The translations under genes and the position numbers were made by a program. A DNA stretch of 64,000 nt, taken from contig NZ_PDOA01000005.1 of the NCBI RefSeq assembly GCF_003116135.1, positions 186,001 to 250,000 of the forward strand, read 5' to 3'. Below the pieces are notes generated by a model. It did not search any database, had not been told where the DNA came from, and was given only the letters and a program-made list of their open reading frames with translations. This document shows, piece after piece, positions 17,871-27,295 of the stretch. Within the stretch, counting starts at the first letter, position 1; every line of letters begins with the position of its first letter. This DNA is from Teichococcus aestuarii. GTDB lineage: Bacteria; Pseudomonadota; Alphaproteobacteria; Acetobacterales; Acetobacteraceae.

Positions 17871-18676
17871 GGCGCCGTGCCGGGGCCGGATGGTGCCGTG
17901 CCGGGGCTGGCCTCGGAACCGGCCCCGGAACTGGCCTCGGAACCGGCCTTGGGCCCGCCACGGGCCCGGATCTCGTTCCAGGCCGCCAGGGCGGCGCCGG
18001 AGAGGGCGCCGGCCAGCAGGGGCAGGGGCTGCGGCAGGCCCAGGCGCTGCGTTCCCAGCGCCGCCAGCCCGGCCAGCGCCCAGGGCAGCAGGTCCTGCCG
18101 GGCCCCGCGCCAGATCGGCACCAGCAGCCCGACGAAGGCGGCGGTGCCGCCGAAGAACAGCGGGTGCCCCGGCGGCAGCTGCACCACGCCGCTCAGCACA
18201 TGCCCCGCCACGGTGGCGGCCTGCCACGCCACCCACAGCGAAAGGCCCAGGCCCAGCAGGTAGCCGGCATCGCGCCCGCCCGCCCGGTGCTCGGCGATGC
18301 TCATGGCGAAGGCATGGTCCACCAGCGTGGCCAGCGTGCCCCAGAGCCGCCAGCCGCGCAGCCGGTCCAGCCAGAAGCCCAGAGCGGCTCCCATCGGCGC
18401 CAGGCGGATGTTCACGACCAGCGCCGCGAAGGTGACCGCCAGGACGGGCGCCGGGTCCGCCCAGAGTTCCAGCGCCAGGAGCTGCGCGGCGCCGGCATAG
18501 ACGATCGCCGACATCAGCAGGGTCTCGGCCAGCGACAGGCCCTTGCCGGCGGAGATGACGCCCACCACCATCCCGAAGGGCAGCAGTCCAAGGTAGAGGG
18601 GCAGGGCGGCACGCGCCCCGCGCCGCATGCCGGCGCGGGTGAACACCACCGGGCGGAAGGGCTGCGGCTCAGCCAC
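17867..18676 (-). CDS. azlC: AzlC family branched-chain amino acid permease
   Basis: The large subunit of the AzlCD exporter, 269 residues with several transmembrane helices. The N-terminal LPLYLGLLPFGMVVGVISAG and the DHAFAMS segment are typical. The family is usually about 235-245 residues; here the C-terminus is extended by about 30 Gly/Ser/Ala/Pro residues encoded by a 12-bp tandem repeat (17909-17956). The GTG start at 18676 overlaps the recX stop by 8 bp. Confidence 0.92.
   Translation of the reverse strand: MAEPQPFRPVVFTRAGMRRGARAALPLYLGLLPFGMVVGVISAGKGLSLAETLLMSAIVYAGAAQLLALELWADPAPVLAVTFAALVVNIRLAPMGAALGFWLDRLRGWRLWGTLATLVDHAFAMSIAEHRAGGRDAGYLLGLGLSLWVAWQAATVAGHVLSGVVQLPPGHPLFFGGTAAFVGLLVPIWRGARQDLLPWALAGLAALGTQRLGLPQPLPLLAGALSGAALAAWNEIRARGGPKAGSEASSGAGSEASPGTAPSGPGTAP
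17909..17956. repeat. 12-bp tandem repeat inside the azlC 3' end
   Basis: Four units in a row: GGCCTCGGAACC, GGCCCCGGAACT, GGCCTCGGAACC, GGCCTTGGGCCC. The period of 12 keeps the azlC frame and encodes a Gly-Ser-Glu-Ala-like tail. Expansion or contraction would change only tail length. Confidence 0.8.
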
Positions 18677-19274
18677 GGCGGGAGGCCAGCAGCCGCTCCT
18701 CCGCCACCTCGGGCGGCAGGTCCAGCGCGCGCTGCGCCACCTCGCGCGGGAAGCCGGCCCGCGCCAGCGCGGCCAGCGTCTTCAGCCGGGCGGCCGCGTC
18801 GGGGGGCGTCGCGGCGAAGGGGCCGGCGCGGCGGCGGCGCAGATGCCCCAGCGCTGCGATCAGCTCATCGGCCGTCTCTCCGTCCAGCGCGGCCTCGGCC
18901 GTGGACGCCGCCACGCCCTTGGCGGCCAGATGCGCGGCGATGGCGCGGCGGGAGCGGCCACCCTGTTGCAGGCGCCGGGCGCGGGACGCGGCGAAGGCGG
19001 CGTCATCGACCGCCCCTGCCTGCACCAGGCGGCGCGCCACCTCCTGCGCCGCCGCGCGGCCCTCCGCCACCACCCGGGCGATGGCCGCGCCATCCTGCCC
19101 CTCCGCCTCGGCGCGCTGCGCCCAGCGGGCCACGCGCCGCTGCAGCACGCGTACCAGCCCGGCTTCCGTGGCGGCGAAACGTGCCAGATGCAGCAGCGCG
19201 GCCTCGCGCAGCCGGCCGGCATCCGGCGCCGGGCCGGCCGCCGGCCTCCGCCTGGGTTCCTGCCGCTTTTCCAT
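18669..19274 (-). CDS. recX: Regulatory protein RecX
   Basis: A 201-residue, Arg/Ala-rich, all-helical protein of the RecX family, which binds RecA filaments and modulates recombination. It shows the expected three-helix repeats (DDAAFAASRARRLQQGGRSRRAIAAHLAAKGV). The ATG at 19274 gives the usual length; a longer form from 19361 would add an unconserved Pro-rich leader. It overlaps azlC by 8 bp. It is not next to recA here, which is common in alphaproteobacteria. Confidence 0.85.
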   Translation of the reverse strand: MEKRQEPRRRPAAGPAPDAGRLREAALLHLARFAATEAGLVRVLQRRVARWAQRAEAEGQDGAAIARVVAEGRAAAQEVARRLVQAGAVDDAAFAASRARRLQQGGRSRRAIAAHLAAKGVAASTAEAALDGETADELIAALGHLRRRRAGPFAATPPDAAARLKTLAALARAGFPREVAQRALDLPPEVAEERLLASRRG

Positions 19275-19374
19275 GCGCGCAATCTGCCATGAAGCGGCCG
19301 GCCTGCCCACCCGGCGCCTGCCCCATGGCGCGGGGGCAAGAGAATGGCTTCCCGGTAGCAAGCCACAAACGCGA

Positions 19375-19402
19375 ATGCCGCCGGCCTGGCGGCCGGCGGC
19401 AT
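19375..19402 (-). terminator. 12-bp perfect hairpin downstream of the repeat-protein gene
   Basis: ATGCCGCCGGCC and its exact complement flank a 4-nt loop (19375-19402). It lies 44 bp past the stop of the minus-strand gene at 19446 and before recX. Strong and GC-rich but without a U-run; probably a terminator or 3'-end stabiliser. Confidence 0.55.
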
Positions 19403-19445
19403 CCTCGACTGTCTCAGGCTGCGCGGGCCATCGGCCCGCAAGGGC

Positions 19446-19886
19446 TCAGCGCGTGGGCGGAACCGAGGAGCCCGTGGTGCCGGTGCTGGCCGGCGGCGGC
19501 ACGGCGCTCGGGCCGATCGGCGGGTTGGCGCCGGCCGGGCCGGTGGTGGTGGAGGTGGAGGGGCTGCCATTGCGCTGGTTCATGCGCGGCTCGCCCGACT
19601 GCGCCGGCGCCGGCACCGGCTGCGTGCCCGGGGGCGTGGCGCTGCGGGTCGGCGGGTTGGCACCCTGCTCGGTGCGGGGGCCAGTGGTGGTGGGGGTCGA
19701 GGGGCTGCCCTGGCGCTGGTTCATGCGCGGCTCGCCGGACTGCGCCGGCGGCGGCACTGGCTGCGTGCCCGGGGGCGTGGCCGTGCTGCTCGGCGGGTTG
19801 GCGCCGGTCTGGGCCATGGCGGCCCCGCCGACCCCGGCGAAGCCGATCAGGGCGGCAGCGGTCAGGGCGATCATCGGTGTGCGCAT
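19446..19886 (-). CDS. Exported low-complexity protein with internal repeats, unknown function
   Basis: A 146-residue protein. A clean signal peptide ends near AMA-QT (residues 1-25). The mature part is Pro/Thr/Ser/Gly-rich and disordered. It is built from two near-identical units of about 45 residues (GANPP..TATPPGTQPVP, then PAQSGEPRMNQRQGSPSTPTTTGP) plus a partial third. It has no Cys and hardly any hydrophobic residues after the signal. GGAGGA lies 10 nt before the ATG. The conserved core EPRMNQR in both units is the only recognisable motif. Its role is unknown; a periplasmic or surface linker is a guess. Confidence 0.7.
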   Translation of the reverse strand: MRTPMIALTAAALIGFAGVGGAAMAQTGANPPSSTATPPGTQPVPPPAQSGEPRMNQRQGSPSTPTTTGPRTEQGANPPTRSATPPGTQPVPAPAQSGEPRMNQRNGSPSTSTTTGPAGANPPIGPSAVPPPASTGTTGSSVPPTR

Positions 19887-19990
19887 CGTGTCGGATCCTC
19901 CAGCGGGGGTCTGGGTGCGCCCGGTGAGGGCGCGTGCCCCGGGGTAACTGGCCGGGCCGGGCAGAGTTGCGACGGTGCAGTTTGGCCCGC

Positions 19991-20050
19991 CTCACGATGC
20001 TGCTCACGATGCCGCTTGCTGGGCCGCTTGCTGGGCCGCTTGCGGACGAT
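19991..20050. repeat. 12-bp-period tandem repeat upstream of argD
   Basis: Five 12-bp units: CTCACGATGCTG, CTCACGATGCCG, CTTGCTGGGCCG (twice) and CTTGCGGACGAT. They lie in the 269-bp interval between two divergent genes, 106 bp before the argD start. The rest of this interval holds no recognisable gene. Confidence 0.7.
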
Positions 20051-20155
20051 TTCCGGCCTTTGACCGCGCCGCCGGTTTGCGGCACTCTGCCCGTTTCCGC
20101 GGTCGGGCATGCGAAGGGTCGCGTGCGGCGCGGAAGCAGCCGGAGACGTATTCGC

Positions 20156-21358
20156 GTGATCCCCGCTCTGATGCCGACCTACAACCGTGCCGACCTCGCC
20201 TTCGAGCGGGGCGAGGGCGCCTGGCTGTGGACGGCGGATCAGCGACGATTCCTGGATTTCGGCAGCGGCATCGCCACCACCAGCATCGGCCATGGCCAAC
20301 CGCATCTGGTGCGCACCATCGCCGAGCAGGCGGCCAAGGTGATGCACGTCTCCAACCTCTACCGCGTGCCACAGGCCGAGCGCCTGGCCGCGCGCCATGT
20401 GGAGGCCTCCTTCGCCGACAGCGTCTTCTTCTGCAACTCGGGCGCCGAGGCGAATGAGGGGATGATCAAGGCCGTCCGCAAATACCATGCGGAGAACGGC
20501 CACCCCGAGAAGTTCCACCTGATCTGCTTCGAGGGCGCCTTCCACGGCCGGACGCTGGCCACCCTCTCGGCCACCGGCAATGAGAAGTACCTCGCCGGCT
20601 TCGGCCCGCCGGTGCAGGGCTTCGACCATGTGCCCTTCGGCAACATGAACGCGGTGCGCGACGCCATCGGCCCGCACACCGCCGGCATCATGATCGAGCC
20701 GATCCAGGGCGAGGGCGGCGTGCGCCCGGCCGACCTGCGCTTCCTGCAGGAGCTTCGCGCGGTGTGCGACGAGTTCGGCCTGCTGCTGGCGCTGGACGAG
20801 GTGCAGACCGGCATGGGCCGCTCCGGCAAGCTCTGGGCGCACCAGTGGGCCGGTATCGAGCCGGACGTGATGTCCTCGGCCAAAGGCATCGGCGGCGGCT
20901 TCCCGCTTGGCGCCATCCTGGCCAAGGAACATGTGGCGAAGCACCTGAAGCCCGGCACCCATGGCACCACCTATGGCGGCAACCCGCTGGCCTGCGCCGC
21001 CGGCAACGCCGTGCTGGACGTGGTGCTGGCCCCCGGCTTCCTGGAGCAGGTGGACCGCGTGGCGCGCCACCTGTGGCGCGGCATGAACGACCTCGCGGCG
21101 CGCCACCCCACGGTGGCGAGCGGCGTGCGCGGCGCCGGACTGCTGGTCGGGCTGCAGCTGACGCCGGCGGTGGCGAATGGCGACTTCCAGGCCGCCGCCG
21201 TCGACGAGGGGCTGCTGACCGTGGCGGCCGGGCAGAACGTGCTGCGCGTGGCGCCGCCGCTGATCGTCACCGAGGCGGAGGTGGACGCGGCGCTGGAGAT
21301 GCTGGACCGCGCCGCGCGCCGCCTGACCCCGGCCGACGCCAAGGCGATGGCCAAGTGA
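20156..21358 (+). CDS. argD: Acetylornithine aminotransferase (ArgD)
   Basis: A class III PLP aminotransferase: N-acetylglutamate semialdehyde to N-acetylornithine in arginine synthesis, possibly also acting in lysine synthesis. It is 400 residues. The PLP lysine is Lys243 in [24 protein letters not shown] carries the cofactor Asp, and [12 protein letters not shown] is typical. The GTG start at 20156 gives the standard N-terminus ([20 protein letters not shown]). It overlaps argF by 4 bp (GTGA), so the two are coupled. Confidence 0.95.
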   Translation: MIPALMPTYNRADLAFERGEGAWLWTADQRRFLDFGSGIATTSIGHGQPHLVRTIAEQAAKVMHVSNLYRVPQAERLAARHVEASFADSVFFCNSGAEANEGMIKAVRKYHAENGHPEKFHLICFEGAFHGRTLATLSATGNEKYLAGFGPPVQGFDHVPFGNMNAVRDAIGPHTAGIMIEPIQGEGGVRPADLRFLQELRAVCDEFGLLLALDEVQTGMGRSGKLWAHQWAGIEPDVMSSAKGIGGGFPLGAILAKEHVAKHLKPGTHGTTYGGNPLACAAGNAVLDVVLAPGFLEQVDRVARHLWRGMNDLAARHPTVASGVRGAGLLVGLQLTPAVANGDFQAAAVDEGLLTVAAGQNVLRVAPPLIVTEAEVDAALEMLDRAARRLTPADAKAMAK

Positions 21359-22314
21359 GTGCGGCGTTGAAGACGACGGCGCAGGGGGGGGCGGCGCAGG
21401 GCCGCCCCCGCCACTTCCTGGAGCTGTCGGATTTCGACGGCGCCACGCTGCGCGGCATGCTCGACCTCGCCGCCCGCGCCAAGGCCGGGCAGGTGGCGGA
21501 CAGGCCGCTGGCCGGCAAGACGGTGGCGCTGATCTTCGAGAAGCCCTCCACCCGCACCCGCGTCTCCTTCGAGGTGGGCATCCACCAGCTCGGCGGCCAT
21601 GCCATCGTGCTGTCCTCGAAGGACATGCAGCTCGGCCGCGGCGAGACGCCGGCGGACACGGCGCGGGTGCTCTCCCGCTACGTGGACGCCATCATGCTGC
21701 GCACCGACAGCGTGGCGAAGCTGCGCGAGCTGGCGCAGCACGCCACCGTGCCGGTGATCAACGGCCTGACCGACGTCTCCCACCCCTGCCAGCTGATGGC
21801 CGACATCCTCACCTTCGAGGAGCATCGCGGCCCCATCGCCGGCAAGGTCGTGGCCTGGACGGGCGACGGCAACAACGTGGCGCAGAGCTTCATCCAGGCC
21901 GCGGCGCGGTTCGACTTCACGCTGCGGCTCGCCACCCCGCCCGAGCTGGCGCCGCCTGCCCAGCTGGTGGACTGGGCGCGGCGCGAGGGCGCGCGCGTCG
22001 AGCTGACGCCGGACCCGGTGGCGGCGGTGCGCGGCGCGCACTGCGTCGTCACCGACACCTGGGTCAGCATGTCGGACGAGAAGGAGGGCGGCCCCACCGC
22101 CCGCCACAACACGCTCGCCCCCTACCAGCTCAACGAGGCGCTGCTGGCCCACGCGGCGCCGGATGCGGTGGTGATGCACTGCCTGCCGGCGCACCGTGGC
22201 GAGGAGATCACCGGCGCGGTGATCGACGGCCCGCAGAGCGTGGTGTTCGACGAGGCGGAGAACCGGCTGCACGCGCAGAAGGGCGTGCTGCTCTGGGCGC
22301 TGGCCGGCCTCTGA
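21355..22314 (+). CDS. argF: Ornithine carbamoyltransferase
   Basis: Ornithine plus carbamoyl phosphate to citrulline, cytoplasmic. The 319-residue protein has the carbamoyl-phosphate site STRTR (65-69), HPCQ (143-146) and the ornithine-side HCLP (275-278). The start is the GTG overlapping the argD stop. The first 17 residues are unconserved and include a run of eight G's (21384-21391) in the DNA, a possible slippage spot; a later start near the conserved [10 protein letters not shown] would be needed to avoid it, but no good candidate is seen. Confidence 0.96.
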   Translation: MSAALKTTAQGGAAQGRPRHFLELSDFDGATLRGMLDLAARAKAGQVADRPLAGKTVALIFEKPSTRTRVSFEVGIHQLGGHAIVLSSKDMQLGRGETPADTARVLSRYVDAIMLRTDSVAKLRELAQHATVPVINGLTDVSHPCQLMADILTFEEHRGPIAGKVVAWTGDGNNVAQSFIQAAARFDFTLRLATPPELAPPAQLVDWARREGARVELTPDPVAAVRGAHCVVTDTWVSMSDEKEGGPTARHNTLAPYQLNEALLAHAAPDAVVMHCLPAHRGEEITGAVIDGPQSVVFDEAENRLHAQKGVLLWALAGL

Positions 22315-22391
22315 GGCCGAGGGCCGGCTAAACGCTTCATCAACGCTTGCGGGGTAGTTCTGGACCGGACCTCCTGGCCAGGACACCCCGC

Positions 22392-24092
22392 ATGCCTGTC
22401 TTCGCCACGCTTGCCGCGTTGCCGCGCCGCCTTGGGGTGGTGCCGCGCCTTGTGCTCCTCACCCTGCTCTCCGTCGTCTGTGTCGCGGCGGTGTCGAGCG
22501 GCACCATCCTGCTGCAGATGCGCCAGTATGCGCTCGCGCAGTCGCAGCAGGAGCTGGAGAGCAACCTCGCCATGCTGAAGGCGCTGCTCGCGCTGCAGGG
22601 CCGGGAGTGGCGCCTGCAGGGCGAGACGCTGCTGCTGGACGGCAAGCCGGTGAACGGCCGCATGGAGGTGGTGGACACGGTAAAGGCCGTGGCCGGCGGC
22701 GTGGCCACCATCTTCGCCGGCGATACCCGCGTGGCCACCAACGTCACCCGCCCCGACGGCGGCCGCGCCGTGGGCACGAAGCTGGCGCCCGGCCCGGCAT
22801 ACGACGCCGTGTTCCGCCGCGGCGAGGCCTATCACGGCGTCAACGTCATCCTCGGCGCCGAGCACCAGACCATCTACGAGCCGATCCGCGATCCGGAGGG
22901 GCGGGTCGTCGGGCTGCTCTTCGTCGGGCAGCCGCTGGCCGCGCTGATGGCGACGCAGGACAGGCTGGCCTTCACCGCGCTCTGGACCGGCGCCGCGGTC
23001 ACCCTGCCGGTGGCGCTGGCGGTGTGGTGGCTGATGAGCCTCGTGCTGCGCCCGCTGAAGGGGCTGGCCGGGGCGGTGAACGCCATCGCCGCCGGGCAGT
23101 TCGACCGCCCCGTGCCCTGCACCGAGCGGCACGACCAGCTGGGCGAGATCGGCCGCGCCGTGCGCAGCCTGGGGGAGGGCGCCCGCCAGGCCCGCGCGCT
23201 GGAGGCGGCGGCCGAGGCCCAGCGCAGCCAGGCCGCTGCCGCGCAGCGGCAGATGCAGGCGGCGCTGGCCGGGCAGATCGAATCCGCCGTGGGCGGCATC
23301 GCCCGGGCGCTGGGGGGCGAGGTGGAGCGGCTGGAGAGCGCCACCCGCGCCGTGGGCGAGGGCACCGGCGCCGCCGCGCGCGATGCCGGCGCCGCCACCG
23401 AGCGCGCCCAGGGCGCCACCCGCAACGTGCAGGCGGTGGCCGCCGCCGCCGACCAGCTCGCCGCCAGCGTCGAGGAGATCACCCGCCGCGTCAGCGATGG
23501 CGCCGCCGTCACCCGGCAGGCGGTGGAGGCGGTGGACGCCTCGGACGCCACCGTGGCCGGGCTGTCGGCGGCGGCGGCGCGCATCGGCGACGTGGTGAAG
23601 CTGATCGCCGACATTGCCGGTCAGACCAACCTGCTGGCGCTGAATGCCACGATCGAGGCGGCGCGGGCGGGGGAGGCCGGCAAGGGTTTCGCCGTGGTGG
23701 CCTCCGAGGTGAAGAGCCTGGCCAACCAGACGGCCAGGGCGACGGAGGAGATCGGCACCCAGATCAACGCCATGCGCTCCGCCACGGGGCAGGCGGTGCA
23801 GACGGTGCGCGGCATCGCCCAGGCCGTCGGGCGGATGGACGAGGTGACCTCGGCCATCGCCGCGGCGGTGGAGGAGCAGAGCGCCGCGACCCGCGAGATC
23901 GCCCGCAACGCCGCCGCCGCCGCCAGCGGCACCCAGGGCGCGGCCGACAGCACGGAGCGGCTCGGCGCGCATGTCGGCACCGCCGCCGGCGCGCTGGAGG
24001 CGCTGCGCGAGGCCACCACGGCGGTGGCGCAGCAGGGCCAGGCGCTGCGGCAGGAGCTGGTGGAGGTGGTGGGCCGGCTGCGCGCGGGCTGA
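22392..24092 (+). CDS. Methyl-accepting chemotaxis protein with single-Cache sensor
   Basis: A 566-residue chemoreceptor. Transmembrane helix 1 is near residues 18-40. A periplasmic Cache_3-Cache_2-type domain (about 45-195) includes [19 protein letters not shown] and [11 protein letters not shown]. Transmembrane helix 2 is near 205-225, then a HAMP domain ([27 protein letters not shown]) and the long cytoplasmic coiled coil. The signalling tip [20 protein letters not shown] is intact. It detects a small extracellular ligand, identity unknown, and signals to CheA/CheW encoded elsewhere. It sits between argF and the ubiM-like gene, separating argDF from hslO. Confidence 0.95.
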   Translation: MPVFATLAALPRRLGVVPRLVLLTLLSVVCVAAVSSGTILLQMRQYALAQSQQELESNLAMLKALLALQGREWRLQGETLLLDGKPVNGRMEVVDTVKAVAGGVATIFAGDTRVATNVTRPDGGRAVGTKLAPGPAYDAVFRRGEAYHGVNVILGAEHQTIYEPIRDPEGRVVGLLFVGQPLAALMATQDRLAFTALWTGAAVTLPVALAVWWLMSLVLRPLKGLAGAVNAIAAGQFDRPVPCTERHDQLGEIGRAVRSLGEGARQARALEAAAEAQRSQAAAAQRQMQAALAGQIESAVGGIARALGGEVERLESATRAVGEGTGAAARDAGAATERAQGATRNVQAVAAAADQLAASVEEITRRVSDGAAVTRQAVEAVDASDATVAGLSAAAARIGDVVKLIADIAGQTNLLALNATIEAARAGEAGKGFAVVASEVKSLANQTARATEEIGTQINAMRSATGQAVQTVRGIAQAVGRMDEVTSAIAAAVEEQSAATREIARNAAAAASGTQGAADSTERLGAHVGTAAGALEALREATTAVAQQGQALRQELVEVVGRLRAG

Positions 24093-24176
24093 GCCCTTTC
24101 TCCCACAGGCCGCTTTGCGGAATCCGCCGGCCGTCCTACCTAACAGGCTGTGGCATGCAGAGGATGGGCCTGAGGG

Positions 24177-25391
24177 ATGGACGGGAGGATGGACGGGGCG
24201 AGGCGCTTTGATGTCGTGGTCGTGGGCGGCGGGCCGGTGGGGCTGGCCTTTGCTGCCTCGCTGTCCGGCCTGGGGCTTGCCATCGCCGTGGTCGAGCGGC
24301 AGGCGGAGGCGGCGCTGGAGAATGCCGCCTTCGACGGGCGCGAGATCGCGCTCACCTACCATTCGCAGGACATCCTGAAGCGCCTCGGCGCCTGGGCGCA
24401 CATCCCGGCGGAGAGCATCTCGCCGCTGCGGGAGGCGCGGGTGCTCAATGGCGGCTCCGCCTACGCGCTCCGCTTCGACACGCGCGGCCGGCCGGAGGCG
24501 GAGCTGGGCCGGCTGGTCTCCAACCACGCCATCCGCCGCGCCCTCTACCGCGTGGCCCGCGCCTGCCCCGACGTGACGCTGCTGGCTGGCCAGGGCGTCG
24601 CCGCCATGGGCACGGACGTGGACGGCGCCTGGCTGCGGCTGGAGGACGGCACGGCGCTGCGGGCCGGCCTGCTGGCGGGGGCGGACAGCCGCTTCTCCGG
24701 CGTGCGCAAGGCGCTGGGCATCGGCGCCGAGATGCGGGATTTCGGCAAGCGCATGATGGTGGCGCGGGTGCGCCACGCGGCGCCGCACCACGCCGTCGCC
24801 ACCGAGTGGTTCGACTATGGCCAGACCCTGGCCATGCTGCCGCTGAACGGCGACTGCTCCTCCGTGGTGCTGACCCTGCCGGCCGAGGAGATGGCGCGGC
24901 TGGAGGCGATGCCGGAGGCGGCCTTCGGCCCCGAGATCGCCCGCCGCTACCGCCAGCGCCTGGGCGCCATGGAGCTGGTCAGCACCCGGCATGTCTATCC
25001 GCTGGTGGCGGTCTATGCCGAGCGCTTCGCCACCACCCGCGCCGTGCTGCTGGGCGACGCGGCGGTGGGGATGCACCCGGTCACGGCGCATGGCTTCAAT
25101 TTCGGCCTGCGCGGGCAGGACACGCTGGCGGGCGAGATCCGCGCCGCCCGGGCGGCAGGGCGGGATTTCGCGGCGCCCGACGTGCTGCGCCGCTACGCCC
25201 ACGCGCACCGGCGCGCGACGCGCCCGCTCTACCTGGCCACCAACGCCACGGCGAGGCTCTACAGCGAGGAGACCCTGCCCGCCCGCCTGCTGCGCGGCGC
25301 CGCGCTGCGCCTTGGCAACCACCTTCGCCCGGTGCAGCAGCTGGTGGTCTCGCAGCTGATGGAGAACCGGGTGGAGGGCCGGGTCGCCTGA
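24177..25391 (+). CDS. ubiM: FAD-dependent ubiquinone-biosynthesis hydroxylase (UbiH/UbiM family)
   Basis: A 404-residue class A flavoprotein monooxygenase that hydroxylates the aromatic ring of ubiquinone precursors. The dinucleotide site VVVVGGGPVGLAFA is at the start, and the second FAD motif reads LLGDAAVGMHPVTAHGFNFGL. The VGMHPVTAHGFN variant resembles UbiM, a member found in some proteobacteria that hydroxylates position C5. UbiH, UbiF or UbiL remain possible. The ATG at 24177 or the in-frame ATG at 24189 could be the start; neither has a well-spaced Shine-Dalgarno. Confidence 0.8.
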   Translation: MDGRMDGARRFDVVVVGGGPVGLAFAASLSGLGLAIAVVERQAEAALENAAFDGREIALTYHSQDILKRLGAWAHIPAESISPLREARVLNGGSAYALRFDTRGRPEAELGRLVSNHAIRRALYRVARACPDVTLLAGQGVAAMGTDVDGAWLRLEDGTALRAGLLAGADSRFSGVRKALGIGAEMRDFGKRMMVARVRHAAPHHAVATEWFDYGQTLAMLPLNGDCSSVVLTLPAEEMARLEAMPEAAFGPEIARRYRQRLGAMELVSTRHVYPLVAVYAERFATTRAVLLGDAAVGMHPVTAHGFNFGLRGQDTLAGEIRAARAAGRDFAAPDVLRRYAHAHRRATRPLYLATNATARLYSEETLPARLLRGAALRLGNHLRPVQQLVVSQLMENRVEGRVA

Positions 25392-25502
25392 GGGCGCCGG
25401 CCCGGAGAAGCCGCGCATGAGCGGCACGGATGCCGCCGCCCCGTCGCAGAGCGGGGCGGAGGTCCCTATCTATGCTTTTTGGAATTTTCAGGCCCCTGCC
25501 GC

Positions 25503-26465
25503 GTGACCGATCCGACCCAGCCTTCCACCACCCCCGATTTCCTGAACCATGACCGCCCGCCCGTGCCGGACCTGACCGTGCCGCGCGGGGTCCAGCCCTT
25601 CCACCTGCAGGAGAAGCCGGTGCGCGGCCGCCTCGTGCGGCTCGGCCCGCTGGCCGACGCGCTGCTGACCCGGCACGACAACCCGCCCGCCGTGGCGGCG
25701 CTGATGGGGCAGGCCCTGGCGCTGACCGCCGGCCTCGCCGCCGCGCTGAAGTTCCAGGGCAGCTTCAGCCTGCAGGCCAAGGGCGATGGCCCCGTCCGTA
25801 TGCTGCTGGCCGACTGCACCGAGGCCGGCGCGCTGCGCGGCTATGCCCGCGCCGAGCCGGAGAGCCTGCCGGAGGGCAGCCCCGGCGCCGGCACGCTGCT
25901 CGGCCAGGGCTATCTCGCCTTCACGGTGGACCAGGGCGCGGAGATGGAGCGCTACCAGGGCATCGTCGCCATCGAGGGCGAGAGCCTGGCGGAGATGACG
26001 GGGCACTACTTCGCCACCTCCGAGCAGCTGGACAGCCGCGTCTGGCTGGCCGCCGGGCACACGCCGCAGGGCTGGCGCGCCTCCGCGCTGATCCTCGAGC
26101 GGGTGGCGGGCGCGGGCGGCATCGGCCCCGGCATGGACAGCGCCGCGCAGGAGGATGCCTGGGAGACCGCGCTCGCCCTGGCCACCACCATCACCGAGGC
26201 GGAGATGCTGGACGATGCCCTCTCGTCCGACCGGCTGCTGTACCGGCTGTTCCACGCCGAAGGGCTGATGCTCGACCGGCCGCGCCCGCTCTCCTATGGC
26301 TGCCGCTGCTCCCGCGCGCGGCTGGCCTCGGTGCTGGCCGGCTTCGGCACGGACGACCTCGACCACATGGCCGAGAATGGCGACATCACCATGACCTGCG
26401 AGTTCTGCAATGTCGGCTTCCGCTTCCCGCGGGACGAGGTGCAGCCCGCCGCCGGCCAGGCCTGA
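25503..26465 (+). CDS. hslO: Hsp33 redox-regulated chaperone
   Basis: A 320-residue cytosolic holdase activated by oxidation. The zinc-binding cysteines are all present: C267 and C269 (GCRCS), C299 and C302 (CEFC). The GTG at 25503 is preferred; a TTG at 25479 would add eight residues. In Rhodospirillales hslO commonly follows argD-argF directly; here a chemoreceptor and a ubiM-like gene lie between. Activity is controlled post-translationally by disulfide formation. Confidence 0.95.
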   Translation: MTDPTQPSTTPDFLNHDRPPVPDLTVPRGVQPFHLQEKPVRGRLVRLGPLADALLTRHDNPPAVAALMGQALALTAGLAAALKFQGSFSLQAKGDGPVRMLLADCTEAGALRGYARAEPESLPEGSPGAGTLLGQGYLAFTVDQGAEMERYQGIVAIEGESLAEMTGHYFATSEQLDSRVWLAAGHTPQGWRASALILERVAGAGGIGPGMDSAAQEDAWETALALATTITEAEMLDDALSSDRLLYRLFHAEGLMLDRPRPLSYGCRCSRARLASVLAGFGTDDLDHMAENGDITMTCEFCNVGFRFPRDEVQPAAGQA

Positions 26466-26600
26466 CACCGCCCTGGGCGGGAGTGGCGTGACGGCCGGTA
26501 TGGCCGCCGCGCCCGCCGCGTGGTTTGTAGAGGCATCTTCGGCCCCTCCGGTGGTTCCACCGGGGCGGGGTCCGCTCCAACTGGGGGAGAACAGGGGATC

Positions 26601-27227
26601 ATGATGTCCATCACACGCCGCGGGCTCGCGCTCTCGCTGCCGGTGCTGGCGGCGGCCTGCGCGGGCGGCGATGCCCAGCCGGCCCTGCAGCCGCCGCCCA
26701 CCTATGGCCACCTGACGCCGCTGCGGCTGAACGTGCTGAACATCGAGGTGCTGGAGCCCGGCCCCGGCCCCAATATCCGCATCGACCCGCCCGCGCCGCT
26801 CTCCCCTTCCGCCCAGGCGGTCCGCATGGGGCGGGAGCGGCTGGTGCCGGTCGGCACCACCGGGCGCGGCCGCTTCCTGGTGGAGAGCGCCATGCTGACG
26901 CGCGAGGTGGGCGATGGCGGCGGCCTGTTCACCCAGCGCACGGAGCGCCTGTCGCTCGCCATCCGCGTGCGGGTCGAGGTGCTGGCCGATGACGGGCGCC
27001 GCGTGGCCTTCGCCGAGGCCGAGGTGCGCCGCAGCGCCACCGTGATCGACGAGGGGCCGGCCAGCCGCGCCCGCGCCGCCGACCAGATCGTGCGCCAGGG
27101 CATGGACGACCTGAACGTGGAGTTCGAGTTCCAGCTTCGCCGCAACCTGCGCGACTGGCTGATGACCGGCGCCCCCACCGCGCCGCTGCCCGGCCCGGTG
27201 CAGCAGGAAAGCCTGATCCGCCCCTGA
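26601..27227 (+). CDS. Lipoprotein of unknown function
   Basis: A 208-residue protein. The basic N-terminus MMSITRRGLALSLPVLAAAC ends in a lipobox (LAAAC), so it is predicted to be lipid-anchored. The mature part has a conserved-looking beta-rich core (LRLNVLNIEVLEP; LSLAIRVRVEVLADDGRRVAFAEAEVRRS) and a helical stretch before the C-terminus. It resembles alphaproteobacterial 'hypothetical lipoproteins', but I cannot name a family. It lies 135 bp after hslO and converges on folE. Confidence 0.75.
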   Translation: MMSITRRGLALSLPVLAAACAGGDAQPALQPPPTYGHLTPLRLNVLNIEVLEPGPGPNIRIDPPAPLSPSAQAVRMGRERLVPVGTTGRGRFLVESAMLTREVGDGGGLFTQRTERLSLAIRVRVEVLADDGRRVAFAEAEVRRSATVIDEGPASRARAADQIVRQGMDDLNVEFEFQLRRNLRDWLMTGAPTAPLPGPVQQESLIRP

Positions 27228-27295
27228 AGACGGGCCGGGGGGGCGGGCCCAGGGCGAGCAGGCTGGGGAGGGCGGCGCGGCCGGCCGCCCCCGCC

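Noticed and set aside
24107..24176. A terminator or small RNA between the chemoreceptor and ubiM
   Set aside because: No stable hairpin with a U-run or recognisable RNA family is seen in this short gap.
22122..25427. A minus-strand open frame of 1101 codons opposite argF, the chemoreceptor and ubiM
   Set aside because: Composition (His, Gln, Arg, Gly, Val-rich) is typical of antisense reading of GC-rich codons. The plus-strand genes have clear families and motifs.
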